From Pedobacter sp. Bi126 (GTDB lineage Bacteria > Bacteroidota > Bacteroidia > Sphingobacteriales > Sphingobacteriaceae): a DNA stretch of 64,000 nucleotides. The stretch covers positions 496,001-560,000 of the forward strand of contig NZ_CAKKMS010000004.1 in the NCBI RefSeq assembly GCF_918698245.1, read 5' to 3'. Positions 1 through 8,399 of the stretch are shown here, one piece after another. The position numbers and the translations under genes were made by a program. Under the pieces are notes generated by a model that was not told the DNA's origin, searched no databases, and was given only the letters and a program-made list of their open reading frames with translations. Every line of letters begins with the position of its first letter. Position 1 is the first letter of the stretch.

Positions 1-1
1 A

Positions 2-871
2 AATGCCATCCGGATCCTTACCCATCCGCTAAAAGGAAAAGGCAACGATGCTTACGCGTTAACCTATTCTACTTTGGCTTCGATTGCAAAATACCCTTGC
101 GCCTCAATTGCGGGTAAACAAAAGGGAGTGCTGCACCGTAAGAAATACGGTTTCTTTCAATCAGAAGAAGAAACTTTTAAAAAGATTGCAGAAGAGCTCA
201 ATTTGGAGAAAGAAGAAGGCGAATACCTCATTTACAAACGACATCCTTTGGTTTATCTGGTTGAAGCTGCCGATGATATCTGTTACAGCATCATCGATTT
301 GGAAGATGCGCACCGCTTAAAGATACTTTCCTACGAGGAGGTAAAGAGTTATCTGTTGCCTTTTGCCAACTCTACCACCATCGAAGATCGTTTAAAAAAT
401 GACTATGAAGACGATGATGCAAAAATCGGTCTGTTAAGGGCTAAAGCAATTAATACGTTAACCAACCAATGTGCAGGCATATTTTTTAGGGAACAAGAAA
501 AATTATTGAAAGGTGAGCTTAATCAAAGTTTAACCGATTTATTGCCCGAGCCCTATATTTCTGCCTGGAAAGCCGTAGAAAAAATTTCTGTTGAGCGTAT
601 CTACAATTTCTCGTCGGTTATACAGAAAGAGGTTGCCGGTTATAAAATTATGGCCGGTTTATTAGAAGAGTTTGTTCCTGCACTTATTCATAACAATACA
701 CACTATTATAAAAAACTGGTTAAACTTATTCCCAAACAATATCATACCGATTTGACTGATATTTATTCCATCATACAGAGCGTATTGGATTTCGTTTCGG
801 GTATGACCGATTTGTACGCAGTTGATCTATACCGCAATATAAAGGGAATATCTTTTCCTTCGGAAACCTAA
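2..871 (+). CDS. dgt: dGTP triphosphohydrolase (dGTPase), 3' part only
   Basis: The reading frame is open from base 2, so the 5' end of the gene lies outside the window; about 289 residues are visible. The piece DDICYSIIDLEDAH, preceded by HPLVYLVEAA, is the second half of the HD-domain core of dGTPases. This family hydrolyses dGTP to deoxyguanosine and triphosphate and helps set dNTP pools in the cytoplasm. The following helical stretch, ending near VDLYRNIKGISFP, fits the C-terminal part of the family. The ATG- and TTG-like starts inside the visible piece are internal. The 278 bases after it hold a candidate promoter for the next gene. The family call is firm; activity is inferred. Confidence 0.88.
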   Translation, partial: NAIRILTHPLKGKGNDAYALTYSTLASIAKYPCASIAGKQKGVLHRKKYGFFQSEEETFKKIAEELNLEKEEGEYLIYKRHPLVYLVEAADDICYSIIDLEDAHRLKILSYEEVKSYLLPFANSTTIEDRLKNDYEDDDAKIGLLRAKAINTLTNQCAGIFFREQEKLLKGELNQSLTDLLPEPYISAWKAVEKISVERIYNFSSVIQKEVAGYKIMAGLLEEFVPALIHNNTHYYKKLVKLIPKQYHTDLTDIYSIIQSVLDFVSGMTDLYAVDLYRNIKGISFPSET

Positions 872-1089
872 AGATAACTTCCTGGCCTTACTTTTTATGT
901 TCGATTAATTACTGGTTTACGCTCTGTTTCTTCTGATTTAGCGGGTTAAATTGACCTTAAATTGGGTGTTTGTGTAAAATTATAAAATTAAATTTTATTT
1001 AAGTGATTGATTTGTAGTTCTTTAAAATCGTTTTAGTATTTGTAATTAGTATTTCGTGTAAAGCGAATGGAGCAGCTTGCACTAATTGT

Positions 1090-1097
1090 TAGATTTG
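1090..1097 (+). promoter_or_regulatory. candidate -7 box (TAGATTTG) before the collagen-like protein gene
   Basis: TAGATTTG matches the Bacteroidota -7 consensus TAnnTTTG. It would start transcription near 1100, about 50 bases before the ATG at 1150. No TTTG is seen at the usual -33 distance, so this is only half a promoter. Confidence 0.35.
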
Positions 1098-1149
1098 ATC
1101 GTTGGGCTCCTTATTTTTAGGCCTGATGCTTTAGATCTCATCCCGATTC

Positions 1150-3369
1150 ATGAAAAAACTTTTACTAATTGCTTTGTTAAGCATAGGGTTCACCTTAGCT
1201 ATTAAAGCGCAGACCCCACAACAATTTAATTATCAAGGAGCGGCAAGAAATGCTAATGGCACCCCGCTGGCCAATAAAAATATAGCCTTGCGGATTAGTA
1301 TTTTAGATGGATCTTCAACCGGGACCGTTCAATATTCGGAAGTAAGAAATGTAACAACCAATGCTTTAGGTTTATATGCATTGGCAATTGGGGCTACAGG
1401 TGCAAGTTCGGTTAACGGTACAATAGCTGGAGTAACCTGGGCGAGTGGATTAAAGTTTGTTAAGGTCGAAATCGATCCTGATAACGGTACAAATTTTAGT
1501 TTGGCCGGAACCGCACAATTGCTAAGTGTTCCATATGCCCTTTATGCTGCCAATGGGCCAGCCGGACCCAAAGGAGATCCGGGTGTAGCAGGCCCTGCTG
1601 GTCCACAAGGTATTGCAGGCGCTGCAGGTCCGCAGGGACCAGCAGGAGCATCTGGTGCTCAGGGGCCAATTGGCTTAACTGGTGCTGCCGGTGCACAAGG
1701 AGCGGTAGGCGCAACAGGTCCACAAGGAGCGAAAGGAGATACAGGTGCAACGGGAGCTACCGGATTACAAGGTTTGCAGGGCATACCTGGCGTAAAAGGG
1801 GATAAGGGGGATAAAGGTGACATAGGCCCGGTTGGTCCTTCAACAGGAGTAGCTGGCGGTGATTTAACAGGGAATTATCCAAATCCTACATTAGCTAATC
1901 TTCAGGGAAAGACATTAAATGCCACTTCACCAATCAATAATCAGGTGCTTCTATTTGATGGGACTGTATGGAAACCGGTAACATTGGATGTGAGTCAATT
2001 GTCGGGAGCTAAGGCATTAACCTCAACTGATTTGAGTATTAGTACCAATGGCGCTACGGCTTTATTGAAAGATGTGGTAATTGATATCAATGCAGGGGCG
2101 GTTAGCACGCTTAAACTGGCAGATGGGGCGGTAACAACGGCAAAATTAGCCGACGCTGCAGTAACCGCTGTAAAAATTGGAAGTAAAGAAGTTAAAAACG
2201 TTAATATCGATGACACCGCAGTAAATACACTACAGCTCGCTGATGGGTCGGTAACTACAGCAAAACTTGCTGATGCAGCTGTTACGATGGCTAAATTAAC
2301 TACTGATGGGGTAAGCGATGCAAACAAAGTGTATATCACCAATGCAACAACCGGAAAACCTGAGTTAATCAGCAGGACATTATTTGCAAATGCAAATGCC
2401 TGGGCATTAAAAGGAAATACGGGCAGCATCGATCAAAACAATAATTTCCTGGGCAATACAGATGACGTAGCCATTAATTTTTTGGTTAACGGTTTAAAAT
2501 CTGGCCGTTTAGGAAACTCATCCGAAAACAATATTTCTTACGGTTATAAAACACTTACTGCAAATGTATCTGGCTTTTATAACAGTGCATTTGGTCGCGA
2601 AGCATTATCTGTTAACATTTCAGGTTACGAAAACAGCGCTTTCGGTTACCTGGTGTTGCAGCGCAGTTTTAGCGCCATCAACAACAGCGGCTTTGGCTCG
2701 CAGGCATTAGCGATTAATACGGTAGGCTCCAATAACACTGCAATTGGCACGCATACACTAATGGCCAATAGAACTGGTATATCAAACACAGCTATTGGAA
2801 GTTTGGCGCTTGAAGCAAGTAATGGCGACAATAATACGGCACTAGGTTATGCCGCCGGTTCGAAAAACAATGGGGCAGGGAATGTTTTTATCGGAAGCAA
2901 CGCTGCCGCCAACAGCACAAATGCAAATAATACCTTAGTAGTAGCTAACTCCAGTACCTCATATCCTCTAATCGCTGGCGATTTTACGGCAAATGGTGGT
3001 GCATTAACCATTAATGGAACTGCCGCTGCATCTTCTGTAGCTTATGCCCCAGCAAATGCAAGTACTTTAAACATCAATGGTTCTGTTGCAGCAAGTGTTT
3101 TAACCTATACTACGGCCGGAGCCTTAACACTCGATGCCAGTCATTACACCGTCAGGATAAAAAATGCAGGTTTGGCGGTAGGTGTTAATCTCCCAACGGC
3201 CTCTAGCTGTAAAGGAAGGATTTATGTAATTGTAAAAGCTTTATCATCAGGTGATGTTACGTTAAACAATCCTGTTTTGTTGAATGATGATTCTAGTGTA
3301 ACCACAATTACCGGTGCAAAAACTTTCACCATTCAAAGCGATGGGGCGGCATGGATCTCTTTAAACTAA
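1150..3369 (+). CDS. secreted collagen-like protein with head-type repeats
   Basis: 739 residues. A signal peptide (MKKLLLIALLSIGFTLAIKAQ) leads into an N-terminal domain (about 22-134, from FNYQGAARNANG to LLSVPYALYA) that is common on Bacteroidota surface proteins. Residues 136-231 are 32 unbroken Gly-X-Y triplets, a collagen-like triple-helix segment. Next come a GDLTGNYPNP linker and TTAKLADAAVT-type repeats (about 310-385). Then follow repeats of roughly 23-28 residues ending in NSAFG or NTAIG (about 455-590), which resemble YadA/tail-fibre head repeats. The C-terminal domain ends in GAAWISLN and shows no type IX sorting signal that I recognise. It lies 2 bases before a CHU_C-domain gene and a PorP/SprF gene. 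A trimeric surface fibre or adhesin is inferred from the architecture alone. Confidence 0.8.
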   Translation: MKKLLLIALLSIGFTLAIKAQTPQQFNYQGAARNANGTPLANKNIALRISILDGSSTGTVQYSEVRNVTTNALGLYALAIGATGASSVNGTIAGVTWASGLKFVKVEIDPDNGTNFSLAGTAQLLSVPYALYAANGPAGPKGDPGVAGPAGPQGIAGAAGPQGPAGASGAQGPIGLTGAAGAQGAVGATGPQGAKGDTGATGATGLQGLQGIPGVKGDKGDKGDIGPVGPSTGVAGGDLTGNYPNPTLANLQGKTLNATSPINNQVLLFDGTVWKPVTLDVSQLSGAKALTSTDLSISTNGATALLKDVVIDINAGAVSTLKLADGAVTTAKLADAAVTAVKIGSKEVKNVNIDDTAVNTLQLADGSVTTAKLADAAVTMAKLTTDGVSDANKVYITNATTGKPELISRTLFANANAWALKGNTGSIDQNNNFLGNTDDVAINFLVNGLKSGRLGNSSENNISYGYKTLTANVSGFYNSAFGREALSVNISGYENSAFGYLVLQRSFSAINNSGFGSQALAINTVGSNNTAIGTHTLMANRTGISNTAIGSLALEASNGDNNTALGYAAGSKNNGAGNVFIGSNAAANSTNANNTLVVANSSTSYPLIAGDFTANGGALTINGTAAASSVAYAPANASTLNINGSVAASVLTYTTAGALTLDASHYTVRIKNAGLAVGVNLPTASSCKGRIYVIVKALSSGDVTLNNPVLLNDDSSVTTITGAKTFTIQSDGAAWISLN

Positions 3370-3371
3370 AC

Positions 3372-3878
3372 ATGATGAGAAGAATATCCTATTTGCTTGT
3401 TTTCTTAACCATAGGTTTTTTCTGGGGAAACGTAAACGCACAAAGTTTGCCGTACGTGGTTAATTCGGCCAGTGGCAGCGGTAAGATTAACAATCAATTA
3501 TACGATTTTAGTATTGGTGAAATGGTACTGGTACAAACTTTACAGGCTGCCAACACTACATTGACCCAAGGATTTTTACAGCCTTTTCTGATCATACAGA
3601 CCACAGCCGACGTAGCCATTGTAAATAATATCCTTACTCCAAACGGAGACGGGAAAAACGATTTTTTTGTAGTTAAGGGCTTAGAAAAGTATCCGAACAA
3701 CAAGCTATCCATTTTTGATAGGGGCGGAAGGTTGATTTATATTACTCCAGGTTATCAAAACAACTGGGATGGCTATTTTAACGGAAAGCCACTTACCGAA
3801 GATACTTATTATTATATGCTCGATTTGGGGGCAGATGGTTCTATTAAAGGTTTTATATCAATCTTATATAAAAAATAA
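3372..3878 (+). CDS. small protein with gliding-motility-associated C-terminal (CHU_C) domain
   Basis: 168 residues from ATG 3372; an in-frame start at 3351 would overlap the previous gene and bury the signal peptide (RRISYLLVFLTIGFFWGNVNAQ). The C-terminal half contains LTPNGDGKNDFFVVKGL, IFDRGGRLIY, NNWDGYFNGKPL and TYYYMLDL. These are the hallmarks of the type B sorting domain recognised by the type IX secretion system in Bacteroidota. The N-terminal half (about 25-75) is short and unclassified. Known CHU_C cargo is often encoded beside its own PorP/SprF protein, and that is the arrangement here. It is probably displayed on the surface; its own binding function is unknown. Confidence 0.82.
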   Translation: MMRRISYLLVFLTIGFFWGNVNAQSLPYVVNSASGSGKINNQLYDFSIGEMVLVQTLQAANTTLTQGFLQPFLIIQTTADVAIVNNILTPNGDGKNDFFVVKGLEKYPNNKLSIFDRGGRLIYITPGYQNNWDGYFNGKPLTEDTYYYMLDLGADGSIKGFISILYKK

Positions 3879-3882
3879 CAGC

Positions 3883-4770
3883 GTGAAAAAAATGAAATGT
3901 TATATGGCGGGGCTGTTGTTTTTGTTTGTTACACCAGCATTTGCCCAGCTTAACCCCATGGGGAGCATCTACTATCAGAACCAGTTTTTAGCTAACCCAG
4001 CAATGGCAGGTTTAGAAACCGGACTAAATTTAAATGCAGCATTTAAAACACAATGGACGGGGGTAGATGGTGCACCAAAGATTCAGTATTTGACTGGCGA
4101 CTATGGTTTGGCTAATAATAAAGTAGGTTTGGGCATTCTTTTTTACAATGAAGGTGCAGGGGCGATTAACCGTACCAGGGCAACTGTAACTTATGCTTAT
4201 CATTTGCCTTTAAATGGTGGGACTAACTTTTTGGATTTTGGGTTGTCGGCTGGCCTAATGAATGAATGGATTGACTTCGGTAAAGCCAAAGGCGATTTAG
4301 ACGACGATGTACTCAATAGCTTTAACGATCGTAGATTATATCTGGACGGCGATTTTGGAGTAGCTTACCGCTCCGATAAATTGACACTACAGGCTGCTTT
4401 GCCTAATCTTAAACGGTTTTTTAAAAGAGATGTACTGCGAAACGTGGTAGACCGATCGATTTATTTTATCGCAGCGGGTTATAAATTCACAACTGATAAA
4501 GTAATCAACAGTATTGAACCGAAATTGGTATATAGAGGGGTGCAGAATTACGATGGTATTTTTGATGCCGGTGTAAATCTTCAGTTTTTAGAGAATAAGT
4601 TGATGATGAACGGCATATATCATAGTACCAACAGCTTTACAGCTGGTTTTGGTGCAAACTACAAAAACCAATTTTCGGTTTTATTCCAGTACACGACCAA
4701 TACTTCAAAAATGCAGAGTTATAGCAATGGCGAATTTGAGGTGGGTTTGAAGTACAGTATCAAAAATTAA
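3883..4770 (+). CDS. PorP/SprF family type IX secretion outer-membrane protein
   Basis: A GTG at 3883 (295 residues) or ATG at 3892 (292 residues) places the signal peptide KCYMAGLLFLFVTPAFAQ at the N-terminus. A start at 3769 would run through the previous gene and is rejected. The mature protein opens with LNPMGSIYYQNQFLANPAMAG, typical of the PorP/SprF family, and continues with amphipathic strands expected of an outer-membrane barrel. PorP/SprF members help export and anchor CHU_C-type cargo. The gene lies 4 bases after such a cargo gene, so the pair is very likely functional together. The two upstream genes are close enough to share its transcript. Confidence 0.85.
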   Translation: MKKMKCYMAGLLFLFVTPAFAQLNPMGSIYYQNQFLANPAMAGLETGLNLNAAFKTQWTGVDGAPKIQYLTGDYGLANNKVGLGILFYNEGAGAINRTRATVTYAYHLPLNGGTNFLDFGLSAGLMNEWIDFGKAKGDLDDDVLNSFNDRRLYLDGDFGVAYRSDKLTLQAALPNLKRFFKRDVLRNVVDRSIYFIAAGYKFTTDKVINSIEPKLVYRGVQNYDGIFDAGVNLQFLENKLMMNGIYHSTNSFTAGFGANYKNQFSVLFQYTTNTSKMQSYSNGEFEVGLKYSIKN

Positions 4771-5009
4771 GCTGTTATCGTCATTTCGACTGAAGTGCAA
4801 CGGAATGGAGAAATCTACTGTTAAATGTACCTACAGATTTATCCAATAATTTAATTATTTTTTTAAACCGTTGTTTTTTGGAAAGCAGTTGTGGTAGCTT
4901 TTGGGTAAGAGCAGTTCCCGCTCCCGCTTCTGCCCATGAAATATCGGCATCTCGCTTTGATCGGGTTAGGTGGCCAATGATGGGGGCTATTGATGGGTTT
5001 ACCACCAAA

Positions 5010-5257
5010 CGTTCCTACGGAACGAAAAACGCCAATTATATAAATTGGCTACCAAGAAGACGTCCCGATGGGACGATTTGTAATGATAAAATTGCCTCCT
5101 TGTCTTCCGTCAAATGGGGGGGGCACCAACCTAAGAAGAAAACATCTATGTTTAGCTACCGCCCACCCTTTCTATCTCATATGATCAAAAATTGCTCGTC
5201 CCATCGGGACGGCTCCTCGGTAAAAAAATGTTTTATTTTTTTCGTTCCGTAGGAACG
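5010..5257. repeat. nested palindromic element (hairpins within a large inverted repeat)
   Basis: Small perfect hairpins are mirrored about the centre. CGTTCC-TAC-GGAACG (5010-5024) and CGTCCC-GAT-GGGACG (5061-5075) on the left return in reverse order and orientation as CGTCCC-ATC-GGGACG (5197-5211) and CGTTCC-GTA-GGAACG (5243-5257) on the right. A further hairpin, GCCAATT-atata-AATTGGC, lies at 5031-5049. No transposase is present. Confidence 0.75.
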
Positions 5258-5270
5258 TTTCGTGTTTTAG

Positions 5271-5403
5271 GCATCGGTTGGTTCCCATAAACCACAAACC
5301 ATATTCCATAAACCCGACAGTAGCGGACACTGAACGTAGTGAGGTAAAGCGAATGGCGGGGCTAGCGGAACCGAAGTACCACAAGCCCTGCTTTTCTAAA
5401 AAA
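5271..5403 (+). repeat. constant-arm/variable-core intergenic repeat, copy 1
   Basis: It carries TAAACCCGACAGTAGCGG at 5309-5326 and AGCGAATGGCGGGGCTA at 5348-5364. The core between them (ACACTGAACGTAGTGAGGTA) differs from those of the copies near 33.2, 35.6 and 57.5 kb. Confidence 0.7.
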
Positions 5404-5440
5404 AAAAGTAAGTTTTTTCAGTTAACTAAAAGGTCTTCGA

Positions 5441-6052
5441 TTACCTTCCCCGGCCATCATCCCATTTATTACGCTCGTCCTGCAGCTCACGGGCGAGTCT
5501 CATTTCCTTATCTTTTGCTTTTACTTTGTGTGCCTGAAATTCATCGGCCACCTCTTGGTAAAGCTCGGTTCTGTACTTCGCTTCGTGCCTTAATTTACCC
5601 GATTGGAAAATTACAAAGGCCAAACCTACCCCAAGTACAATAATAATGGCCCAAACAATGGTATTATAAGTGCCTTTATTGAAGGATATGCCTAAAAATT
5701 TAATTTCATTAACAGCAGCGTTGGCATTGGCTAAGGAACTTTCTTTTCCATTTACTTCGCCTTTTAAGCTCGAAATGTTATCGGCTTGTGCTTTAATTTC
5801 CTGACGGGCTTCCTGCAGCTGCTTGCGTTCTTTTCTGAGCGTATCACTAACACTTTTCCATAAAGATGATAACCGTGATGGATTGATCAGCCTTGCGCCG
5901 TTGAAGTTTTTAGATTTCTTTAACATGAACTGATACTGGCCATTTAAAGAAGGGTCGGTATTTTTCGTAGTGTCAGGTAAAGTTTGCCCAAAGGCAACGT
6001 TTAAAAATAGCATAGCGCCTAAAAACAATAGGGTGTGTTTAATTTTCTGCAT
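5441..6052 (-). CDS. unknown exported protein with membrane segment and coiled coil
   Basis: 203 residues. The N-terminus (MQKIKHTLLFLGAMLFLNVAFG) is a signal peptide. A charged region of about 60-115 (LWKSVSDTLRKERKQLQEAR and following) looks coiled-coil. One strong membrane helix (about 133-152, NTIVWAIIIVLGVGLAFVIF) is followed by a highly charged tail. Similar small proteins are frequent in Bacteroidota and have sometimes been labelled tRNA methyltransferase in databases; nothing here resembles a methyltransferase fold. It is divergent from tyrA, with 171 bases between them. Function unknown. Confidence 0.7.
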   Translation of the reverse strand: MQKIKHTLLFLGAMLFLNVAFGQTLPDTTKNTDPSLNGQYQFMLKKSKNFNGARLINPSRLSSLWKSVSDTLRKERKQLQEARQEIKAQADNISSLKGEVNGKESSLANANAAVNEIKFLGISFNKGTYNTIVWAIIIVLGVGLAFVIFQSGKLRHEAKYRTELYQEVADEFQAHKVKAKDKEMRLARELQDERNKWDDGRGR

Positions 6053-6211
6053 AGTTTAAATATAGGTGTTAGAATGTAAAACTACATTTTTATCCATTTT
6101 CCGGTTAATAAAATTTGTTTAAGGTTTTGGCAAATCGATAAAATTGTTCTGGTTTAACATTCTAAATAACAATTTTATCTAAGTTTTATTATAAATTTAT
6201 TTGCGATAGGT

Positions 6212-6219
6212 TACATTTG
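6212..6219 (+). promoter_or_regulatory. candidate -7 box (TACATTTG) directly before tyrA
   Basis: TACATTTG matches TAnnTTTG and ends only 4 bases before the tyrA ATG. With the usual geometry the transcript would begin about 2 bases before the start codon. No good TTTG lies at the -33 position. Confidence 0.45.
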
Positions 6220-6223
6220 TTTC

Positions 6224-7480
6224 ATGCAAATAGGAATTATTGGTTTGGGCGATATGGGCAAATTGTATGCGCTATCGTTCTTAAACGCTGGTTATAAGGT
6301 ATGTGGGGCAGATATGCCCTTACGTTTTACAGATTTAAAAAAAGAGCTGGAACCTAAAGGAATCGAAGTTTTAATCGATGGCCATGAGGTTGCCCGTAAA
6401 TCAGACTTTATTATCTATTGCGTTGAAGCCGAAAAAATTGATGAAGTGGTAGCTGCTTTTGCCCGCTCAACAAAATATGGCGCCATAGTTGCCGGACAAA
6501 CCTCGGTTAAACATCCCGAAATTGCTGCTTTCGAAAAACACCTTCCAGCGGATACCCAGATTGTAACCTGTCATTCTTTGCATGGTCCAGCATTTAGTCC
6601 GGAAGGGCAAACACTTGTGGTAGTACGTCACCGTGCTACCGATGCTGTTTATGCCAAAGCATTAGAAATTTACAAATCTTTAAAATCGAACATTATTGAA
6701 ATGGACGATTATAGGGAGCACGACCGTATTGTGGCCGATACACAGGCAGTAACACACATGGGATTCGAAAGCATGGGCTCGGCATGGAAAAATGCGGGTT
6801 TTTTCCCTTGGGATAATCCGGCATATGCGGGTGGAATCGATAATGTGAAAATTTTGACCACGCTGAGAATTTTTAGTTACAAATCTCATATTTATGCTGG
6901 TTTGGCCATTTTAAATCCTTATGCTCAGAAACAGGTAAAATATTATGCACAGGCCGAATCGGAACTGTTTAAGCTGATGATCTGCGAGAATGAGGCGGAG
7001 TTTAGGGAAAAGATTTATGCTGCACGCGATTTCGTTTTTCATGAAAGCCGTTCGCTTTTACTGTTGGATGATAACATCATGAAAGAATTCAGCCTATCGG
7101 ATGCCAGCCATAAACAGAAACCAAATTCGCATTTAAGTTTGCTGAGCATGGTATATGCCTGGTATAAAATGGGTGTAAACCCTTATGATAACCTGATCTG
7201 CCAAACCCCACCTTTTAAATTGAGGCTGGGCATTGCCGAATATCTTTTCAAAAATGAAGCAATGTTAGAGGAATCGATTAATACTGCTTTATATGATAAA
7301 TCTATCCGCGGAGATGATTTAGAATTCCACACCGCGGTGCACGAATGGGCATCGATTATTGGCTATGGCGATTTAAAAGGTTACAAAGAACATTTCGAAG
7401 CGGCCAAATCATTTTTCGCCAACCGTTTAAATGATGGAAGAGATTTAAGTGCGGAAATGATTAAGCGATTAGGCAAGTAG
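6224..7480 (+). CDS. tyrA: prephenate dehydrogenase, fungal TYR1-like
   Basis: 418 residues. The N-terminus IGIIGLGDMGKLYALSF is a Rossmann NAD(P)-binding motif (GLGDMG). Later blocks include VAGQTSVKHPEIAAFEKHLP, HSLHGPAFSPEGQ, HDRIVADTQAVTHMGFESMG, HIYAGLAILNP, NSHLSLLSMV and DLEFHTAVHEWAS. From memory these align block for block with yeast Tyr1p, which oxidatively decarboxylates prephenate to 4-hydroxyphenylpyruvate in tyrosine synthesis. Most bacterial TyrA proteins are shorter (about 280-370 residues) and differ after the first 180 residues. No other aromatic-pathway gene lies nearby. The next gene begins 9 bases after the stop and probably shares the transcript. The enzyme call is strong; the fungal likeness is from recall. 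Confidence 0.85.
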   Translation: MQIGIIGLGDMGKLYALSFLNAGYKVCGADMPLRFTDLKKELEPKGIEVLIDGHEVARKSDFIIYCVEAEKIDEVVAAFARSTKYGAIVAGQTSVKHPEIAAFEKHLPADTQIVTCHSLHGPAFSPEGQTLVVVRHRATDAVYAKALEIYKSLKSNIIEMDDYREHDRIVADTQAVTHMGFESMGSAWKNAGFFPWDNPAYAGGIDNVKILTTLRIFSYKSHIYAGLAILNPYAQKQVKYYAQAESELFKLMICENEAEFREKIYAARDFVFHESRSLLLLDDNIMKEFSLSDASHKQKPNSHLSLLSMVYAWYKMGVNPYDNLICQTPPFKLRLGIAEYLFKNEAMLEESINTALYDKSIRGDDLEFHTAVHEWASIIGYGDLKGYKEHFEAAKSFFANRLNDGRDLSAEMIKRLGK

Positions 7481-7489
7481 CTGCCAGGG

Positions 7490-8083
7490 ATGAAGATCAT
7501 TCTGAATAAACCTGAACTGGTTTCGTTGTTGCAACAACAATTAATAGAGATAGAAATACTTTGTGGGGAGTACGATAAAGGAACTGATGTTGTTATTCCA
7601 TCCATTGCCGAAAAAATCGTCGTGTTTTTCCATAACTCCGATCAGGTAAAAGCATTGTTGAGTCAGCTTAAATTAAATCATCTCGATATGTATTGTAGTT
7701 CGGAGGCTTACAATTTTAAAAGCCTCACCAACTTTATCGGCTTATTGAAACTGGCACATCATGCCGGAAGAGGCTGGAGTTATTCGGCCAAATTAGACCG
7801 TTCTGCTTTAACAAGGGTATCGCAAGAAAACTGGTGGAACAATAAAAAAGTGATCGTTGATTCGGACGGGATTGCTTTTACGAGGGCTAAAATAATTAAA
7901 TCGTTGGCTAGTTCCAGTTCATTGTTGCTTAATACTTCAGGCTGGACGGTTAAAGATGCCGGAGGAAACAAATCAACTATCGACCCAATACCCGAAACTG
8001 TTCGGCAAATTGCTTTCGAACTACTTGAAAGTTTTCGGGGTGTTGATTTAAATAAGGAAAGTAAGCTATATTATAAATTGTAA
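7490..8083 (+). CDS. conserved hypothetical protein downstream of tyrA
   Basis: 197 residues, no signal peptide and no membrane helix. It starts MKIILNKPELVSLLQQQL 9 bases after tyrA. The middle contains LAHHAGRGWSYSAKLDRS and NWWNNKKVIVDSDG. I recognise no catalytic motif and cannot assign a family. Its length, clean reading frame and tight spacing support a real gene co-transcribed with tyrA. A role in tyrosine synthesis is not implied. Confidence 0.65.
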   Translation: MKIILNKPELVSLLQQQLIEIEILCGEYDKGTDVVIPSIAEKIVVFFHNSDQVKALLSQLKLNHLDMYCSSEAYNFKSLTNFIGLLKLAHHAGRGWSYSAKLDRSALTRVSQENWWNNKKVIVDSDGIAFTRAKIIKSLASSSSLLLNTSGWTVKDAGGNKSTIDPIPETVRQIAFELLESFRGVDLNKESKLYYKL

Positions 8084-8171
8084 TTAGGCTTGGCAACAAT
8101 TTTACAATTAAACAGTTTTAATAGCTTAAACAATCAAACATTTCTCCCTATTATTTTTTAACTTTATTATT

Positions 8172-8399
8172 ATGATAACTTTAACTGTAAATATTGACAA
8201 TAAGAAATCAGAAAAAGCTGTTAAGGCTGTTTTAGATGCCTTGGGTTTAAATTATAATATTGATAAATCAGAGAGGTTAGTTGATGAAGCCCAGACCTTG
8301 GAGGAATATAATGCAGATCTTGAAGCTGGAAATTCAGAAATAGAACAGGGTGATTTTATTTCAGCAACCCAACTAAAAGCTGAAGCTAGTAAATGGTAG
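8172..8399 (+). CDS. small antitoxin-like protein
   Basis: 75 acidic residues: an N-terminal strand and helix (MITLTVNIDNKKSEKAVKAV) and a tail EQGDFISATQLKAEASKW. A tail reading EAEIERGEFIS...W or close to it is common in antitoxins that pair with RelE/ParE toxins in Bacteroidota. Its stop codon TAG overlaps ATG 8393, the natural start of the neighbouring toxin frame, which is the usual antitoxin-toxin junction. It should bind and neutralise the toxin and repress the pair. The family is inferred from tail and context. Confidence 0.65.
   Translation: MITLTVNIDNKKSEKAVKAVLDALGLNYNIDKSERLVDEAQTLEEYNADLEAGNSEIEQGDFISATQLKAEASKW

Larger units (their letters stand above)
4771..5440. other. gene-free, repeat-rich stretch
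   Basis: No credible gene. From 4786 it starts with CGTCATTTCGACTGAAG, a half-copy of a common Bacteroidota intergenic motif. It then carries the nested palindrome at 5010-5257 and a constant-arm repeat at 5271-5403. Open frames crossing this region read through the repeats and are not coding. Confidence 0.7.

Noticed and set aside
1496..2831. Minus-strand open frames inside the collagen-like gene
   Set aside because: Shadows of the repetitive Gly-X-Y and TTAKL codons on the other strand.
1558..2950. Prophage tail-fibre gene
   Set aside because: Collagen and head-type repeats resemble tail fibres, but there is a signal peptide, a type IX partner pair and no other phage gene.
4878..5643. Open frames on the plus strand across the 4.8-5.6 kb region
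   Set aside because: They run through hairpins and dispersed repeats and antisense to the coding frame at 5441-6052; no protein-like composition.
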